Shown here: in pieces, positions 1 through 9,800 of the stretch
Layout: each line of letters opens with the position of its first letter
Position numbering within the stretch: the first letter of the stretch is position 1
Source: Phycisphaeraceae bacterium
GTDB lineage: Bacteria; Planctomycetota; Phycisphaerae; Phycisphaerales; UBA1924
Direction of reading: 5' to 3'
NCBI GenBank assembly: GCA_019636695.1
Contig: JAHBXD010000001.1
Coordinates: forward strand, 613,661-677,660
DNA length: 64,000 bases
The notes under the pieces: generated by a model
Seen by the model: only the letters and a program-made list of their open reading frames with translations
Databases searched by the model: none
Told to the model about the DNA's origin: nothing
Position numbers and translations under genes: made by a program

Positions 1-74
1 GCTTGCCCGATCGTCTTCGAGTCGGCATTGAAAGAGAGAATTTGCTTGCCGCGCAGGCGGCTGTTGGCGCATGA
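1..74 (+). CDS. C-terminal end of an unidentified protein (partial)
   Basis: The frame starting at base 3 is open from the window edge and stops at TGA 72-74; its last residues read GIERENLLAAQAAVGA. The composition looks coding and the stop lies about 40 bases before the next ribosome binding site. Too little is visible to name a family. The frame of the next gene is also open to the edge, so which of the two frames is coding here is not certain. Confidence 0.35.
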   Translation, partial: LPDRLRVGIERENLLAAQAAVGA

Positions 75-114
75 AGGGGGCCACGGCATCGTCACATCAA
101 CAGGAGCACCTCCC

Positions 115-651
115 ATGCACGCCATGCTTCGAAGCATCCCATCACGGTTTCCTTCGCTTCCGCAACTCGGGTTTGAAATCGAAATGCCGGCCGACTTCGC
201 CGAGCCGCCGATTCCCGAGGAAACTCCAAAGTTCGAACAGCCCGCATTCATGATGCCGCTCTGGCTCTCATCTGCCCAAGTGGCCCTGGCCCTTCTGGCG
301 GTTTCGGCCCGACCGGCGTATGACGACGGAAGCGTGATCGAGTGGGTCCAGTTTCTCGCGCACGATCAGGGCCTGACTCTGCTCAACTGCGCTCAGCGAA
401 TGCTCGGGCCGCATCCTGCCATCGTGTTCGACGCATCTCAGGAGCAGGACGGCGTGATGCTTCGGTTCCACATGGCCGCCGTGCAGGATGGCGACATGCT
501 CTTTGTCATCATGGCCATGACCCCCGAGGCCCTCTGGCCGAGTTTCGGAGAGCAACTCTCCGCCGCTATCGCCTCATTCCGTCTGATGCATCCAGCGGGG
601 CCGCGAGCGCCGCTGACGCCCGCGGCGTCTCCGCGACCCGAGATCATGTGA
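115..651 (+). CDS. Hypothetical protein, DcrB/PsbP-like fold suspected
   Basis: A 178-residue protein of unknown function. The start at 115 is chosen because AGGAG lies at 102-106, 8 bases upstream; the frame is open further up but without a ribosome binding site. There is no clear signal peptide. The last third (GDMLFVIMAMTPEALWPSF followed by an amphipathic helix ending ASFRL) resembles the C-terminal strand-helix of DcrB/PsbP-like domains, which is an impression rather than a proven match. The extreme C-terminus is Pro/Ala-rich. It is followed 12 bases later by another small gene and then by a membrane protein, so the three probably form one transcription unit. Confidence 0.7.
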   Translation: MHAMLRSIPSRFPSLPQLGFEIEMPADFAEPPIPEETPKFEQPAFMMPLWLSSAQVALALLAVSARPAYDDGSVIEWVQFLAHDQGLTLLNCAQRMLGPHPAIVFDASQEQDGVMLRFHMAAVQDGDMLFVIMAMTPEALWPSFGEQLSAAIASFRLMHPAGPRAPLTPAASPRPEIM

Positions 652-663
652 ACGGAGTCTCCA

Positions 664-1047
664 ATGGACAAAAAGTCATACGACCGTTGGCTCGCCGAAC
701 GCGCGCTGCGTCGTGAACCTGCCGAACAGAAAGCCAGGAAGCTCATCATCGAACAACGATTCGACGATGCCGCCGAGGCCGTTCGCACTGTCGATGATTC
801 GATCTATGGCATCGTCGCCATCGGCCGCCTCTTCCGTGAACGACTCGAAACGATCATGGCCGAGGGATTGAACAATCGCAACCGCGGAGAGGCCGAAGCC
901 GTCTTTCGGCACGCGATACTCTGGATGCACTCGGCCTATCCCGATCCGCATACCGATTATGAAGCCGAGGACTATGCCCGCGGACGCGCGGAGGATACCG
1001 CCCGGCTGGTGCACATCCTCGGATATCACCCGGGACCAAGGAAATAA
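664..1047 (+). CDS. Hypothetical protein, 127 residues, helical
   Basis: A soluble, charged, predicted all-helical protein rich in Arg and Glu with no family I recognise. The start ATG at 664 is preceded by CGGAG at 653-657. It sits between two other uncharacterised small genes with gaps of 12 and 4 bases, so it is very probably co-transcribed and perhaps translationally linked to the membrane protein downstream. No catalytic motif, signal peptide or metal-binding cluster is visible. Confidence 0.7.
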   Translation: MDKKSYDRWLAERALRREPAEQKARKLIIEQRFDDAAEAVRTVDDSIYGIVAIGRLFRERLETIMAEGLNNRNRGEAEAVFRHAILWMHSAYPDPHTDYEAEDYARGRAEDTARLVHILGYHPGPRK

Positions 1048-1051
1048 CCCC

Positions 1052-1483
1052 ATGCCGATCGCATCGCTCGCGGGGTTGACGGGGGTCTACTTGTGGGGCG
1101 TGGCCGTCCTGGCCCTGCTGGTGAGTCTGCTCGCAGGATTGTGCCTGCTCGCCGGCTCGACATCGCGCTTCAACACGCGCAAGGCCTATCTGGGCATCAC
1201 CGCCGTCGCCGTCGTGGTGCACGCGGGATATTTTGCAGCGCCTCTGGCCGCGGGCACAAGTAAGTGGCCTTGGGCGTTCTGGAGCATGATCCCCCTGGCA
1301 ACGTGTGTGCTCTTCGCGCTCCTGGCCTCGACCTACTGGCCGCTACGAGCACTTGTCCGCAGTCCCGAAGCGCGGGGAGCCTCCTTGGGCGGTCTTGTGC
1401 ACCGCGTGCTCTTCGCTCTCGTGTTCCTCGGTGGGGTCTATATTGTGCCCGTGATCGTCGTATGGACGACACGGCCGACGTGA
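1052..1483 (+). CDS. Hypothetical integral membrane protein
   Basis: A 143-residue protein with four likely membrane segments (about residues 8-30, 45-65, 75-95 and 120-138). The start at 1052 is used because AAGGAA at 1039-1044 is a suitable ribosome binding site and the previous stop ends at 1047. No domain is recognised. It closes a run of three small genes and faces the convergent pyruvate dehydrogenase gene; the 112 bases between them show no obvious terminator. Confidence 0.65.
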   Translation: MPIASLAGLTGVYLWGVAVLALLVSLLAGLCLLAGSTSRFNTRKAYLGITAVAVVVHAGYFAAPLAAGTSKWPWAFWSMIPLATCVLFALLASTYWPLRALVRSPEARGASLGGLVHRVLFALVFLGGVYIVPVIVVWTTRPT

Positions 1484-1595
1484 CTTGTGCTGATCTGACT
1501 TGTCCCAGAGCGCTGACAGGCAAACCGCGCGATGGCCGCTAGAGCGGAACCAAACGCTGCTCGCGATGTCGCCGACGGCCCGGAGACGAAGCAAA

Positions 1596-2570
1596 TCAGT
1601 ACGCCAGCACCTGACGAATCGCCTCGGCGATCCGCGGCGCTTCGGGCATGTACTCCAGTTCCAGCTTGTAATACGGCATCACCGTGTCAAAGCCCGCGAC
1701 CCTTTGGACCGGGGCCTGCAGATGCAGGAAGCACTGCTCCTGGATCGTGCTCGAAATTTCCGCGCCGAAGCCGCAGGTCTTGGGGGCTTCATGCACCACG
1801 ACGCAACGTCCCGTCTTACGAACGCTCTCGACCACGCAGTCGATATCCCAAGGATAGATCGATCGCAGGTCAATCAGTTCAACGCTCACGTCTTCAGGAA
1901 GTTCATCCATCGCTGCAAGGCACTGAAATACCGGAGCGCCCCACGTCACCACGGTCACGTGCTCACCCTCGGAAACGACCTTGGCCTTCCCGATCTCGAT
2001 CGTGTAATCCTCGTCTGAGACATCTTCCTTGAACGAGCGATATACGCGTTTCGGCTCGAAGAAGACCACCGGATCAGGGTCGCGAATCGCCGCCAGCAGC
2101 AGCCCCTTGGCGTCCGACGGGGTGCTCGGCATGACGACCTTCAGGCCCGGGTGATGCGCATATATCGCCTCAGGCGAATCCGAATGCAGTTCCGGAGCAT
2201 GGATGCCCCCGCCCACGGGCACACGCACCGTCAGCGGAATCGTGATCGCCCCGCGGCTGCGGGTGCGATATCTCGCGGCGTGATTCACCAACTGGTCATA
2301 CGCCGGCCCGAGAAACCCCTCGAACTGGATCTCGGGCACCGGCCGCATCCCCGCCATCGCGAGGCCGACCGCCGAACCCATGATCCCCGATTCGGCAAGG
2401 GGCGTATCGACGACGCGCTCGGCCCCGAAACGGGCCTGAAGCCCCTCGGTCACGCGAAAGACGCCGCCGTTGAGCCCGACATCTTCCCCGAGCACGACGA
2501 CACGTTCGTCTCGTTCCATCTCGTGGGCAAGGGTCGAGTTGATGGCCTGAACAAGGTTCATTTCGGGCAT
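1596..2570 (-). CDS. pdhB: Pyruvate dehydrogenase E1 component, beta subunit (first copy)
   Basis: A 324-residue 2-oxoacid dehydrogenase E1 beta chain, the usual length. It forms the thiamine diphosphate-dependent decarboxylase with an E1 alpha chain and passes the acetyl group to E2. Visible family features are GEDVGLNGGVFRVTEGL near the N-terminus (cofactor-binding Glu), DTPLAESGIMGSAVGLAMAG, the VPVGGG loop and the C-terminal transketolase domain with VVHEAPKTCGFG. It resembles the Gram-positive/branched-chain-like E1 beta type and differs clearly from the second E1 beta at 15294-16349. The matching E1 alpha lies upstream on the same strand at 3103-4230, separated by one small gene, so these two chains probably work together. 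Confidence 0.93.
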   Translation of the reverse strand: MPEMNLVQAINSTLAHEMERDERVVVLGEDVGLNGGVFRVTEGLQARFGAERVVDTPLAESGIMGSAVGLAMAGMRPVPEIQFEGFLGPAYDQLVNHAARYRTRSRGAITIPLTVRVPVGGGIHAPELHSDSPEAIYAHHPGLKVVMPSTPSDAKGLLLAAIRDPDPVVFFEPKRVYRSFKEDVSDEDYTIEIGKAKVVSEGEHVTVVTWGAPVFQCLAAMDELPEDVSVELIDLRSIYPWDIDCVVESVRKTGRCVVVHEAPKTCGFGAEISSTIQEQCFLHLQAPVQRVAGFDTVMPYYKLELEYMPEAPRIAEAIRQVLAY

Positions 2571-2662
2571 GGTGTGCTCTCAAAGGTGGAGTCGGTGTTG
2601 TGTTTCGCCGGCGATCTGACTGCGTGAAATCGTCGTCTCGGTCCTGACCTGAGGCTGCTCAG

Positions 2663-2920
2663 CTACACGGCGGTCGTCGTCCCGTGCGAGCCGCTGATAA
2701 GGTCGTCATCCGGAATAAAGCCGAGGTTGTCCGGCATCGAGGCATTGATGAGTGCCGCGATGGTGTCGATCGGCTCCTTGATCTTCAGCGTCGGGCTTGG
2801 CCAGCTCGGATTCATGGTGATGAATACCTCGGTCACCCCTTTTTTCTCACGCAGCATCTTTACGTGAAGCGGGTTCACCCAGTGCGTGATTCCTTTGGCG
2901 TCGATGAGTTTGAGGAGCAT
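2663..2920 (-). CDS. Small FlbD-like protein
   Basis: An 85-residue protein between the E1 alpha and E1 beta genes on the same strand. The first half (LLKLIDAKGITHWVNPLHV, then alternating hydrophobic strands) resembles the short FlbD/YlzI-like family, in which a conserved Asn follows a beta hairpin; this is a weak resemblance. The ATG at 2920 is preceded on the minus strand by AGGAGAGAAACGG, a good ribosome binding site. No link to pyruvate dehydrogenase activity is known to me; its position may simply reflect read-through of the same transcript. Confidence 0.65.
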   Translation of the reverse strand: MLLKLIDAKGITHWVNPLHVKMLREKKGVTEVFITMNPSWPSPTLKIKEPIDTIAALINASMPDNLGFIPDDDLISGSHGTTTAV

Positions 2921-3102
2921 CCGTTTCTCTCCTGATCCTCAGCGCCGGCGACGTTGAGCGGCTGGTGCAGGCGCTCGCGCCCTGGTTCCACGACTCGTTG
3001 CCGTCCGCTCGGTCTGCCTGCGAGCGTGCTACCTACTGGATTCTTCGAGCAGCGTTGATCCGGATGCGATGCAGCCCGACGGCTGCATCCGAAACCTGAC
3101 CA

Positions 3103-4230
3103 TCATGCGACCTCGACGCTCGATCCCGTCAGCCCCGCCTGCTCGGGGTTCTGCCCCAGGCTGCTCGTCCGCATCGTGTCCCGTTGGCGAATCAGATCAG
3201 TGGGCAGTTCCGCGAACGTGTAATCAAAGATGTCCGTAATCGCGGGTTTGGCGATGCTCTCGGCGGTCTTCACGATTTCGCTGACGATGGTCTTGGCTTT
3301 CGCTTCAGCCGCGGCCTGCTTGGCGTCATCCCAGAGACCCTTGCTTTCCAGGTACCGGCGATGCCGGATGATCGGGTCTTTCGCCACCCAGGCCTCGACT
3401 TCCTTCGGGTCGCGGTAACGCCGGGCATCGTCGGCGGTGGTGTGGTCGGCCAGGCGATAGGTCACGCATTCGATGAAACTCGGCCCGCCGCCCGCCCGCG
3501 CGCGATCAAGCGCTTCACGCGTCGCTTTATACACCGCGAACAGGTCGTTCCCATCCACCTGAATGCCCGGCATCCCGTAGGCCAGAGCCTTCTGGGCCAC
3601 CGTCTCCGAATTCATCTGCACTTCCCGAGGCACGCTGATGGCCCATTGGTTGTTCTGGCAGATGAAAATGCACGGAGCCTGAAGCACGCTCGCGAAGTTC
3701 ATCGCCTCGTGGAAGTCGCCCTCACTTGTTGCACCATCCCCGAAGTACGTCAGCGCGCACCGAGGCTCCTTGCGAATCTTGTACGCCCAAGCGATCCCCG
3801 CCGCGTGGAGCATCTGCGTCCCGATCGGAATCGACAGCGGCGTGCAGTGGACCCCCTCCGGAATCTGGTTGCCGCGCTCATCACCCATCCAGTGCAGCAG
3901 GATGTAGTGGGGGGGCAGGCCGTGCATGAACAAGGCAGCGTTCTCGCGATAGCACGGCACGAGAAAATCGATGCCCTTCTTGGCCGCGAAAGCCGTACCC
4001 ATCGCCGCCGCTTCCTGCCCCTTGTTCTGCGGGTATGTCCCCATCCGCCCCGACCGCTGGAGCTTGAACGCCACTTCGTCAAGATGGCGATAGGTGACCA
4101 TCTGCTCATAGAGCGAGAGCACTTCCTCGTCTGTGAGGGTGTCTTTGGCGAGGTTCTTGTCCAGATTCCCGTTCTCGTCGAGAATCTGGAGATACTCGAT
4201 GGCGGCTTCGTATACGACCTTCTTGGGCAT
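3103..4230 (-). CDS. pdhA: Pyruvate dehydrogenase E1 component, alpha subunit
   Basis: A 375-residue E1 alpha chain. The thiamine diphosphate motif runs from GDGATSEGDFHEAMNF near residue 160 to the closing NN (CQNNQWAIS) about 30 residues later. The phosphorylation-loop region YRLADHTTADDARRYRD and the GTYPQNKGQEAAAMG segment are typical. The protein is of the Gram-positive type. The frame is open upstream into the neighbouring VOC gene, but homology begins at MPKKVVYEAA, so the start at 4230 is used although its ribosome binding site is poor. It heads the run E1 alpha - FlbD-like - E1 beta. No E3 (dihydrolipoamide dehydrogenase) gene is in the window. Confidence 0.93.
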   Translation of the reverse strand: MPKKVVYEAAIEYLQILDENGNLDKNLAKDTLTDEEVLSLYEQMVTYRHLDEVAFKLQRSGRMGTYPQNKGQEAAAMGTAFAAKKGIDFLVPCYRENAALFMHGLPPHYILLHWMGDERGNQIPEGVHCTPLSIPIGTQMLHAAGIAWAYKIRKEPRCALTYFGDGATSEGDFHEAMNFASVLQAPCIFICQNNQWAISVPREVQMNSETVAQKALAYGMPGIQVDGNDLFAVYKATREALDRARAGGGPSFIECVTYRLADHTTADDARRYRDPKEVEAWVAKDPIIRHRRYLESKGLWDDAKQAAAEAKAKTIVSEIVKTAESIAKPAITDIFDYTFAELPTDLIRQRDTMRTSSLGQNPEQAGLTGSSVEVA

Positions 4231-4313
4231 GCCGCCAGTATATGCCCAGGAACCGCGGAACCGACCCGACGAGGCTGCCTGGGCCTGCGCCGGGCCTCGT
4301 TCCACGTTTGATT

Positions 4314-4667
4314 TCAGGCGTTCATCGGCTTCCACATGCCGAAAACAGTGCCTTCGGGATCGGTGATCCAGGCGAAGTGACCCATGCCGGGAACTTCTGT
4401 CGGCGGGATCATGATCTTGCCGCCGAGGCTCTCGGCCTTCTTGAGCGATGCATCGAGGTCGTCGACGTGGGCATAGACCGTCATGTAGTTGTGGGGTGGG
4501 TGACCGAGAGACGAAATGTGCCCCTGAATGCCTTGGTTGCTTCCGGTGTTGAGCATGGCGGTGGGGCCGTAGGCCTCGGAACTCCACCCGAAGAGCTTGG
4601 TGTAGAACTCGACCGTTTTCGCGGAATCGCGGCAGCCGATTTCAAAGTGGACAACGGGATGCGGCAT
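4314..4667 (-). CDS. VOC (glyoxalase/bleomycin-resistance-like) family protein
   Basis: A 117-residue protein with the paired beta-alpha-beta-beta-beta modules of the vicinal oxygen chelate superfamily: HFEIGCRDSAKTVEFYTKLF at the N-terminus and GHFAWITDPEGTVFGMW at the C-terminus. Candidate metal ligands are the His in HFEIG and the Glu in DPEGTVFG. The start at 4667 is supported by GGAGG five bases upstream on the minus strand; a longer in-frame start at 4703 lacks this. The substrate cannot be deduced. It ends 83 bases before the pdhA start, so it may share a transcript with the dehydrogenase genes. Confidence 0.85.
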   Translation of the reverse strand: MPHPVVHFEIGCRDSAKTVEFYTKLFGWSSEAYGPTAMLNTGSNQGIQGHISSLGHPPHNYMTVYAHVDDLDASLKKAESLGGKIMIPPTEVPGMGHFAWITDPEGTVFGMWKPMNA

Positions 4668-4836
4668 GGTTGCCTCCACAGGTGCGCGTAAGCGCGGTGA
4701 CAAAGATCACCCGGCCAACAGCGGCGGGTGGTCGGGGTTTGACGTATGTCCTGGGGATGAGTTCGGGGTTCTTCAGCATTTCTTTTTGTACGGAATTATC
4801 AAAACATTCTAGAACAAACATCAAACTTACTGTGAG

Positions 4837-4864
4837 AGCATAGTTTCCCTTGGGTATCTGTCAA
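4837..4864 (-). promoter_or_regulatory. Sigma70-like promoter in an AT-rich spacer
   Basis: On the minus strand a perfect TTGACA (4864-4859) is followed after 16 bases by TATGCT (4842-4837). It lies in an AT-rich stretch (about 4770-4915) that contrasts with the GC-rich surroundings. Transcription would run left into the VOC gene and on towards pdhA, with a leader of roughly 160 bases before the VOC start. The rest of the 4668-4978 spacer holds no convincing gene. Confidence 0.55.
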
Positions 4865-4924
4865 GAGAATAATAGGGTAATTTTTGAAAATATTCTGGGA
4901 TAGTACGTTAAAAACCCCATGGTG

Positions 4925-4964
4925 CCGCGCCCCCCTTGAATGAGGGGGTTCGGGTGTGGCGCGG
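4925..4964 (-). terminator. Strong hairpin after the methyltransferase gene
   Basis: CCGCGCC at 4925-4931 pairs with GGCGCGG at 4958-4964, with an inner CCCCT/AGGGG stem. On the minus strand it begins 15 bases after the stop of the methyltransferase gene and is followed about ten bases later by TTTTT. It is plausibly an intrinsic terminator, though the T-run is set back from the stem. Confidence 0.5.
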
Positions 4965-4978
4965 AAATCACATTGGGA

Positions 4979-5806
4979 TCAGTGTTTGACCGCGATGGTT
5001 TCGAAGACGGGGGGGAGGCAAATCCACGCGTCGGGGTCATTTGATGCGGCGTTCCAGTCGGCGTCGAAGGCCGCACGGTCGGCTTCGCTGAGGTAGCCGG
5101 CCTGGACGAGGCGAGGGAGAAAACTCTTCCAGAAAATGGTCGGCCAAGTCCACATCTGGTCGCTGGAGCGGGCGACTCGATGGGTTGAGGCGAGATGGCG
5201 AACTTCGAGGCCGCAGGCGCGGAGCCAACCGGGGACATGGCCCATGACGTCGGGGTCGCCGCCGCTGGCGGCCCAACTGCGCGTGATGGCGTCAGTGATG
5301 GGTTTCATGCTGGGGCGACGCGGGGCGATGGTGAAGCAGCCGAGGTAGTTGAAGTAGTCCTGAATGATGAATCGGCCGCCGGGCTTGAGGTGTGCGGCAA
5401 CACCTTCGATGACGCTGCGCGGGTTTCGTGTGAAGCAGAGCACCCAGCGCATGTAGGCGACATCGAAGGGCGGAAAGCCGTGAAGGGCGTCGGTGAGATT
5501 GTGAACATCCGCAAGCACGCATCGCAGGTGGTCTATGCCGCGTTCGGCGGCGACGCGGGTGAGATGGTCGATGTACATGGCGCTTTCGTCGACACCGACG
5601 AGGGCGCCGGTCGGCCCCACGAGTTGCGCGAGGTCAAGCGAGGCAAAGCCTGGGCCACAGCCGACGTCTAGAACGCGAGCGCCGGGGCCGACGCGGGCGG
5701 CTTCCCAGAGGCGGTGCGCGCTTTCGGCCCAGAGCCGGTGCTGAACGCCGAGTCGTTCGAGTTCCTGGGCATCGGTGCCGAGGAGGTAGGCGCGTTCTGA
5801 TCTCAT
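4979..5806 (-). CDS. SAM-dependent class I methyltransferase
   Basis: A 275-residue methyltransferase. Motif I reads VLDVGCGPGFASLDLAQ near residue 40, the acidic motif II residue is in VGVDESAMY, and a motif IV-like FDVAYMRWVLCF follows, as in UbiE/COQ5-like small-molecule methyltransferases. The substrate is unknown. The start at 5806 is chosen because its ATG overlaps the TGA of the upstream GNAT gene in an ATGA arrangement, indicating translational coupling; a longer frame begins at 5851 inside that gene. Confidence 0.85.
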   Translation of the reverse strand: MRSERAYLLGTDAQELERLGVQHRLWAESAHRLWEAARVGPGARVLDVGCGPGFASLDLAQLVGPTGALVGVDESAMYIDHLTRVAAERGIDHLRCVLADVHNLTDALHGFPPFDVAYMRWVLCFTRNPRSVIEGVAAHLKPGGRFIIQDYFNYLGCFTIAPRRPSMKPITDAITRSWAASGGDPDVMGHVPGWLRACGLEVRHLASTHRVARSSDQMWTWPTIFWKSFLPRLVQAGYLSEADRAAFDADWNAASNDPDAWICLPPVFETIAVKH

Positions 5807-6804
5807 GCTGAAGGGTAGGAGGCGGGGGCATCGCTTCGGCGGGATTCCCATTCCTCACGCCTGAGGGCGAAGAGCCATTCGTCCACGGGGCGGCCGGCCT
5901 TGGATTCACGGCAGCGGCAGGTGCCTTCGAGGGTGAAGCCCAGGGAGGTCAGGAGGCGTCTGGAACGGTCGTTGCCGACGAAGACATCGGCCTCGATTCG
6001 GAAAGGGCGTCTGATGGAGAACACCCAATCGACAAGGGCGCCCACGGCCTGCTTGCCGAGTCCTTTGCCTTGCCACGCGGGGGAGATGGTGTAGCCGATA
6101 TCGCCGCGGTGAGGCCCCATCGGGGAAGGGCGCCACGAACAGCCGCCGATGCGTTTCTGGGTTTTGCGGTCAATGATGGCGAAGTGTGCGGGAGCGGCCT
6201 GCCCGGAGGCGAAGCGGCGAAGGGCCATCTGGTCATATTCCCAGAGTTCTTCGACCGAGGCCGGGCCGTTCCAGCAGAGCGTATCAAACATCGTTGTGCC
6301 GACAATATCGTGGTAATAGCCTTCGGTCTGCTCAGGTGTCGGCGCCGTGAGCAGCAGGTGCTGAGTCTGGATGCGGGGAACATCGGGCTTCCAGGTCTTG
6401 AGTCGGATTTTTTCGTCGTCGCGGCGGACGCGCTCGGCAGCCCACAACCCCCATTCTTCAGGCTGGGCCGGGCCGTCGCTTGCGCGCAGGATGTAAGCGC
6501 GGTCGGTAGATCGACGGAGAAGCCAGAAGGCGACTTCGGAAGCACGCGGAGCCATTTCGGGGGTAAGGAGCACAACGATCGAATGCACATCGGCCGCGTG
6601 GTAGCGTTCGGCGAGGGCTTCGAGTACGCGGCAGGCGGATTCGTGGCTCAGGCTGAGAGGGAAGACGGCATCGCCTTCGAGGTAGATGGCCGCATCAAGA
6701 GAGCGGCGAAGGTGTCGGCCGTGAAGAAAGGCTTCGGGAGCAGAACGGGGGTCGATGAGCACGAGCATGCGAGGGGAGTGTAGTCGGCAGGGGGTCTTGG
6801 GCAT
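5803..6804 (-). CDS. GNAT-family N-acetyltransferase with an extra N-terminal domain
   Basis: The C-terminal half (about residues 145-310) is a RimJ/RimL-type acetyltransferase domain: IQTQHLLLTAPT at the start, GDIGYTISPAWQGKGLGKQA as the acetyl-CoA loop (Q/R-x-x-G-x-G/A) and VGNDRSRRLLTSLGFTLEG as the late helix. The first 130 residues are a separate region rich in aliphatic and Ala residues that I do not recognise. The start is uncertain: ATG 6804 gives 333 residues, ATG 6768 gives 321, and neither has a good ribosome binding site. It is coupled to the downstream methyltransferase by an ATGA overlap. The acetyl acceptor is unknown. Confidence 0.8.
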   Translation of the reverse strand: MPKTPCRLHSPRMLVLIDPRSAPEAFLHGRHLRRSLDAAIYLEGDAVFPLSLSHESACRVLEALAERYHAADVHSIVVLLTPEMAPRASEVAFWLLRRSTDRAYILRASDGPAQPEEWGLWAAERVRRDDEKIRLKTWKPDVPRIQTQHLLLTAPTPEQTEGYYHDIVGTTMFDTLCWNGPASVEELWEYDQMALRRFASGQAAPAHFAIIDRKTQKRIGGCSWRPSPMGPHRGDIGYTISPAWQGKGLGKQAVGALVDWVFSIRRPFRIEADVFVGNDRSRRLLTSLGFTLEGTCRCRESKAGRPVDEWLFALRREEWESRRSDAPASYPSA

Positions 6805-6841
6805 CCGTGCGGTATGATCGGGCGATCACACGGAGATCGTG

Positions 6842-9800
6842 ATGCTGAACAGACTCGCCGCCTGCGTCGTCGCCGCCCTGGTCTTTGCCGTTCGCGCGGA
6901 TATTCGCCTTCCGGCGATCATCGGCGATCACATGGTGCTGCAGCAATCGACGGAAGCGGTGCTGTGGGGATGGGCGGATCCGGGTGAGGGGATCACGATC
7001 ACGCCGACCTGGCCTCAGGCGGCGCCGGTGCGGCTGGCGGCCGGGCCTGATGGGCGCTGGCGGGCGACGGTGCGTACCCCGGCGGCATCGGGGCCGTTTG
7101 AGATCACGATTGAAGGGAAGAACTCAATCAGGCTGCGAGACGTGCTGATCGGTGAGGTATGGTTGTGCTCAGGGCAGAGCAACATGGAATGGTCGGTACT
7201 TCAGTCGCGTGATGGTCGCGAGGAAGCAGCGAAGGCTACTGATCCGGGGTTACGATTTATTACGGTGCCGAACCGGTTTTCGCTTGAGCCGGAGTCTGAT
7301 GTCCAGGGTTCGTGGGTGGTGTGCACGCCCGAGACGGCGGGGCGGTTCTCCGCGGTGGGGTATTACTTCGGGCGTGATCTTCGCGAGCGATTGCAGCGAC
7401 CGGTGGGGTTGGTGAGCGCTGACTGGGGCGGCACGCCGGCGGAGGCGTGGATGCCTGAGGAAGCGCTTCGAGCACACGGGGGGTTCGAGCGAACGCTGGA
7501 TGCCATGGCGGCATTGCGGGCAGACCCGCAGGCTCTGGCGTTGTTGCACGCCGAGGCTCTGGCCGAATGGTGGGCGACATCGGTGCTTGGGTCGGCGGCG
7601 TGGATCAAGCCGGAGTTTGATGACAGCTCGTGGGGAGAGATGGAGTTGCCGGCGACGTTCGCGGGTGACTTGGCGTGGTTTGACGGGATGGTGGCCTTTC
7701 GGCGCGAGTTTGAGGTACCGGCAGAGTTTGCGGGCGAGGAACTAGTGCTGACGCTCGGGCCGATCGACGACGAAGATACGGTGTGGATCAACGGCCGGCA
7801 TGTCGGGGGCACCACCGAGCCGAATCGCTGGAATGTTGCCCGGCGTTACGTGATTCCGCCTTCGGTCGTGCGAGCCGGCCGGAACGTGATTGCGGTAAAC
7901 GTGCTGGATACGGGGGGCGCTGGGGGCATTAACGGCGCCCCGGATCAGATGGCGCTGACCGGTCCGGGGGGGCGGCGGGTATCGCTGGCGGGGGCGTGGA
8001 AGTTCAAGGCCGGGACGCGTGCGGCGGCGCTGCCGCCTCGTCCGACTGCGCGCGGATTCGGGCCGCAGTGGGCCAGCGCGTTATATCAGGGCATGATCGC
8101 TCCGTTGACGCCGATGCGATTTGCCGGGGTGATCTGGTATCAGGGTGAGTCGAACGTCGGTCGTGCTGAGCAATACCGGACGCTGTTTCCGGCATTGATC
8201 GGATCGTGGCGGAGCGCATTTCGTGTGCATCTGCCATTCTACTTTGTGCAGATCGCGCCGTACACCTATCGGGGCGACACCGGGCAGACAGCGCTCTTGC
8301 GTGAAGCCCAGGCGATGGCCCTTCGGGTGCCGGGCACCGGCATGGTCGTGACGATGGACATCGGCGATCCTGATGACATCCATCCCGCGGACAAGCAGTC
8401 GGTCGGGCAGCGGCTTGCGCTTCTGGCGCTCGCGAAGACGTACGGGATGGCGGATGTGGTCTTCAGCGGGCCGATGTTCCAGGACATGTCGGTGCAGGGA
8501 TCACGGGCGAGGATTCGCTTTGCGCACGCCCACGAGGGTCTGGCCGCCAAGGCCCCTGGAGGGGCGGCGGTCGAGACGGGCGCTGCGCGCGGAGCATTGC
8601 AAGGTGGGCGCCGGGTGGAGGGTGATGCAAGAAGCCCGGCACTGACCGGGTTCTGGATCGCGGGCGAAGACCGCGTGTTTCACGTCGCACGCGCGGAAAT
8701 CGACGGAACGAGCGTCTTGGTCCATCACTCGAGCGTGGCAAGGCCGGTCGCGGTTCGATACGGCTGGGGGGCGGCGATGCAACCGACACTGGCCAACGGC
8801 ATCGGCCTGCCGGCAGCGCCGTTTCGTACCGATGCGTGGGAGGATGCCCGATTCCCGGATGAGGCGGACGAGGTTGCGCGATATCGCGCAACCGAGCCGG
8901 GGTTTGTCGATCTCTTCAACGGGCGCGACCTTGCGGGGTGGAAGCCGGTGAATACGGGCGAGGCGACATGGCAGGTTCGCGATGGGATGATCGTGTGTTC
9001 GGGCAAGCCGATCGGCTTGCTGCGCACGGATAGGCAATACGAAAATTTCATTCTCGAGTTTGAATGGAAGCACCTTGAAAGCCCCGGCAACGCCGGGTTG
9101 TTTGTGTGGAGCGATGCGCTGCCGGTGCGCGGCCAGCCCTTTACGCGGTCGATCGAAGTGCAGGTGATGGTGGGGGCCGAGGGCGATTGGTATACCAGTG
9201 ACGGTGACATTTTCCCGATTCACGGGGCGAGGCTGACGCCTGAGAACCCGCGGGGGGCCGGTTCGCGGGCCTTCCCGACAGAAAAGCGCATGAAGCCTGC
9301 GGGCGAGTGGAACCACTATCGCGTGACATGCCTGGATGGATCGATCAGCCTGGCGGTGAACGGCAAGGTCGTGACGCGGGGGCACGATGCGCTGCCGCGG
9401 AAGGGATATATCTGCCTTGAGAGTGAAGGGACCGAGATTCATTTCAGGAAGATTCGGATCAAGGAGTTGCCGCCCGCGCGCGAGCCGCTGCGTCCGGAGA
9501 TGATCGCGACCGCGGCGGAGGGGTTTACGCCGCTGTACAACGGGCTGGATTTCTCGGGGTGGGCGCACGGCCCAGAGCACGAGGGGCATTGGCGCGCAAC
9601 AGATTGGACGATCTCGTTCGACGGCAAGGGGGCGGATCTCTGGACCGAGCAGTCGTACGGCGATTTCGTGCTGATCGCCGACTGGCGGTGGACAGGCCCC
9701 GCCGTAGAGCGGGCGCGGCCGGTGATTCTGCCTGATGGATCGATACAGCGCGATGTCGAGGGGCACGACGTGATGGTGATGGTGCCCGATGCGGGGGACA

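Noticed and set aside
3184-4311. A 375-codon frame antisense to pdhA
   Set aside because: Shadow of pdhA, which has clear motifs on the other strand.
4642-4824. A 60-codon frame upstream of the VOC gene on the minus strand
   Set aside because: It overlaps the VOC start and its ribosome binding site, has no family, and lies within the expected leader of the promoter at 4837-4864.
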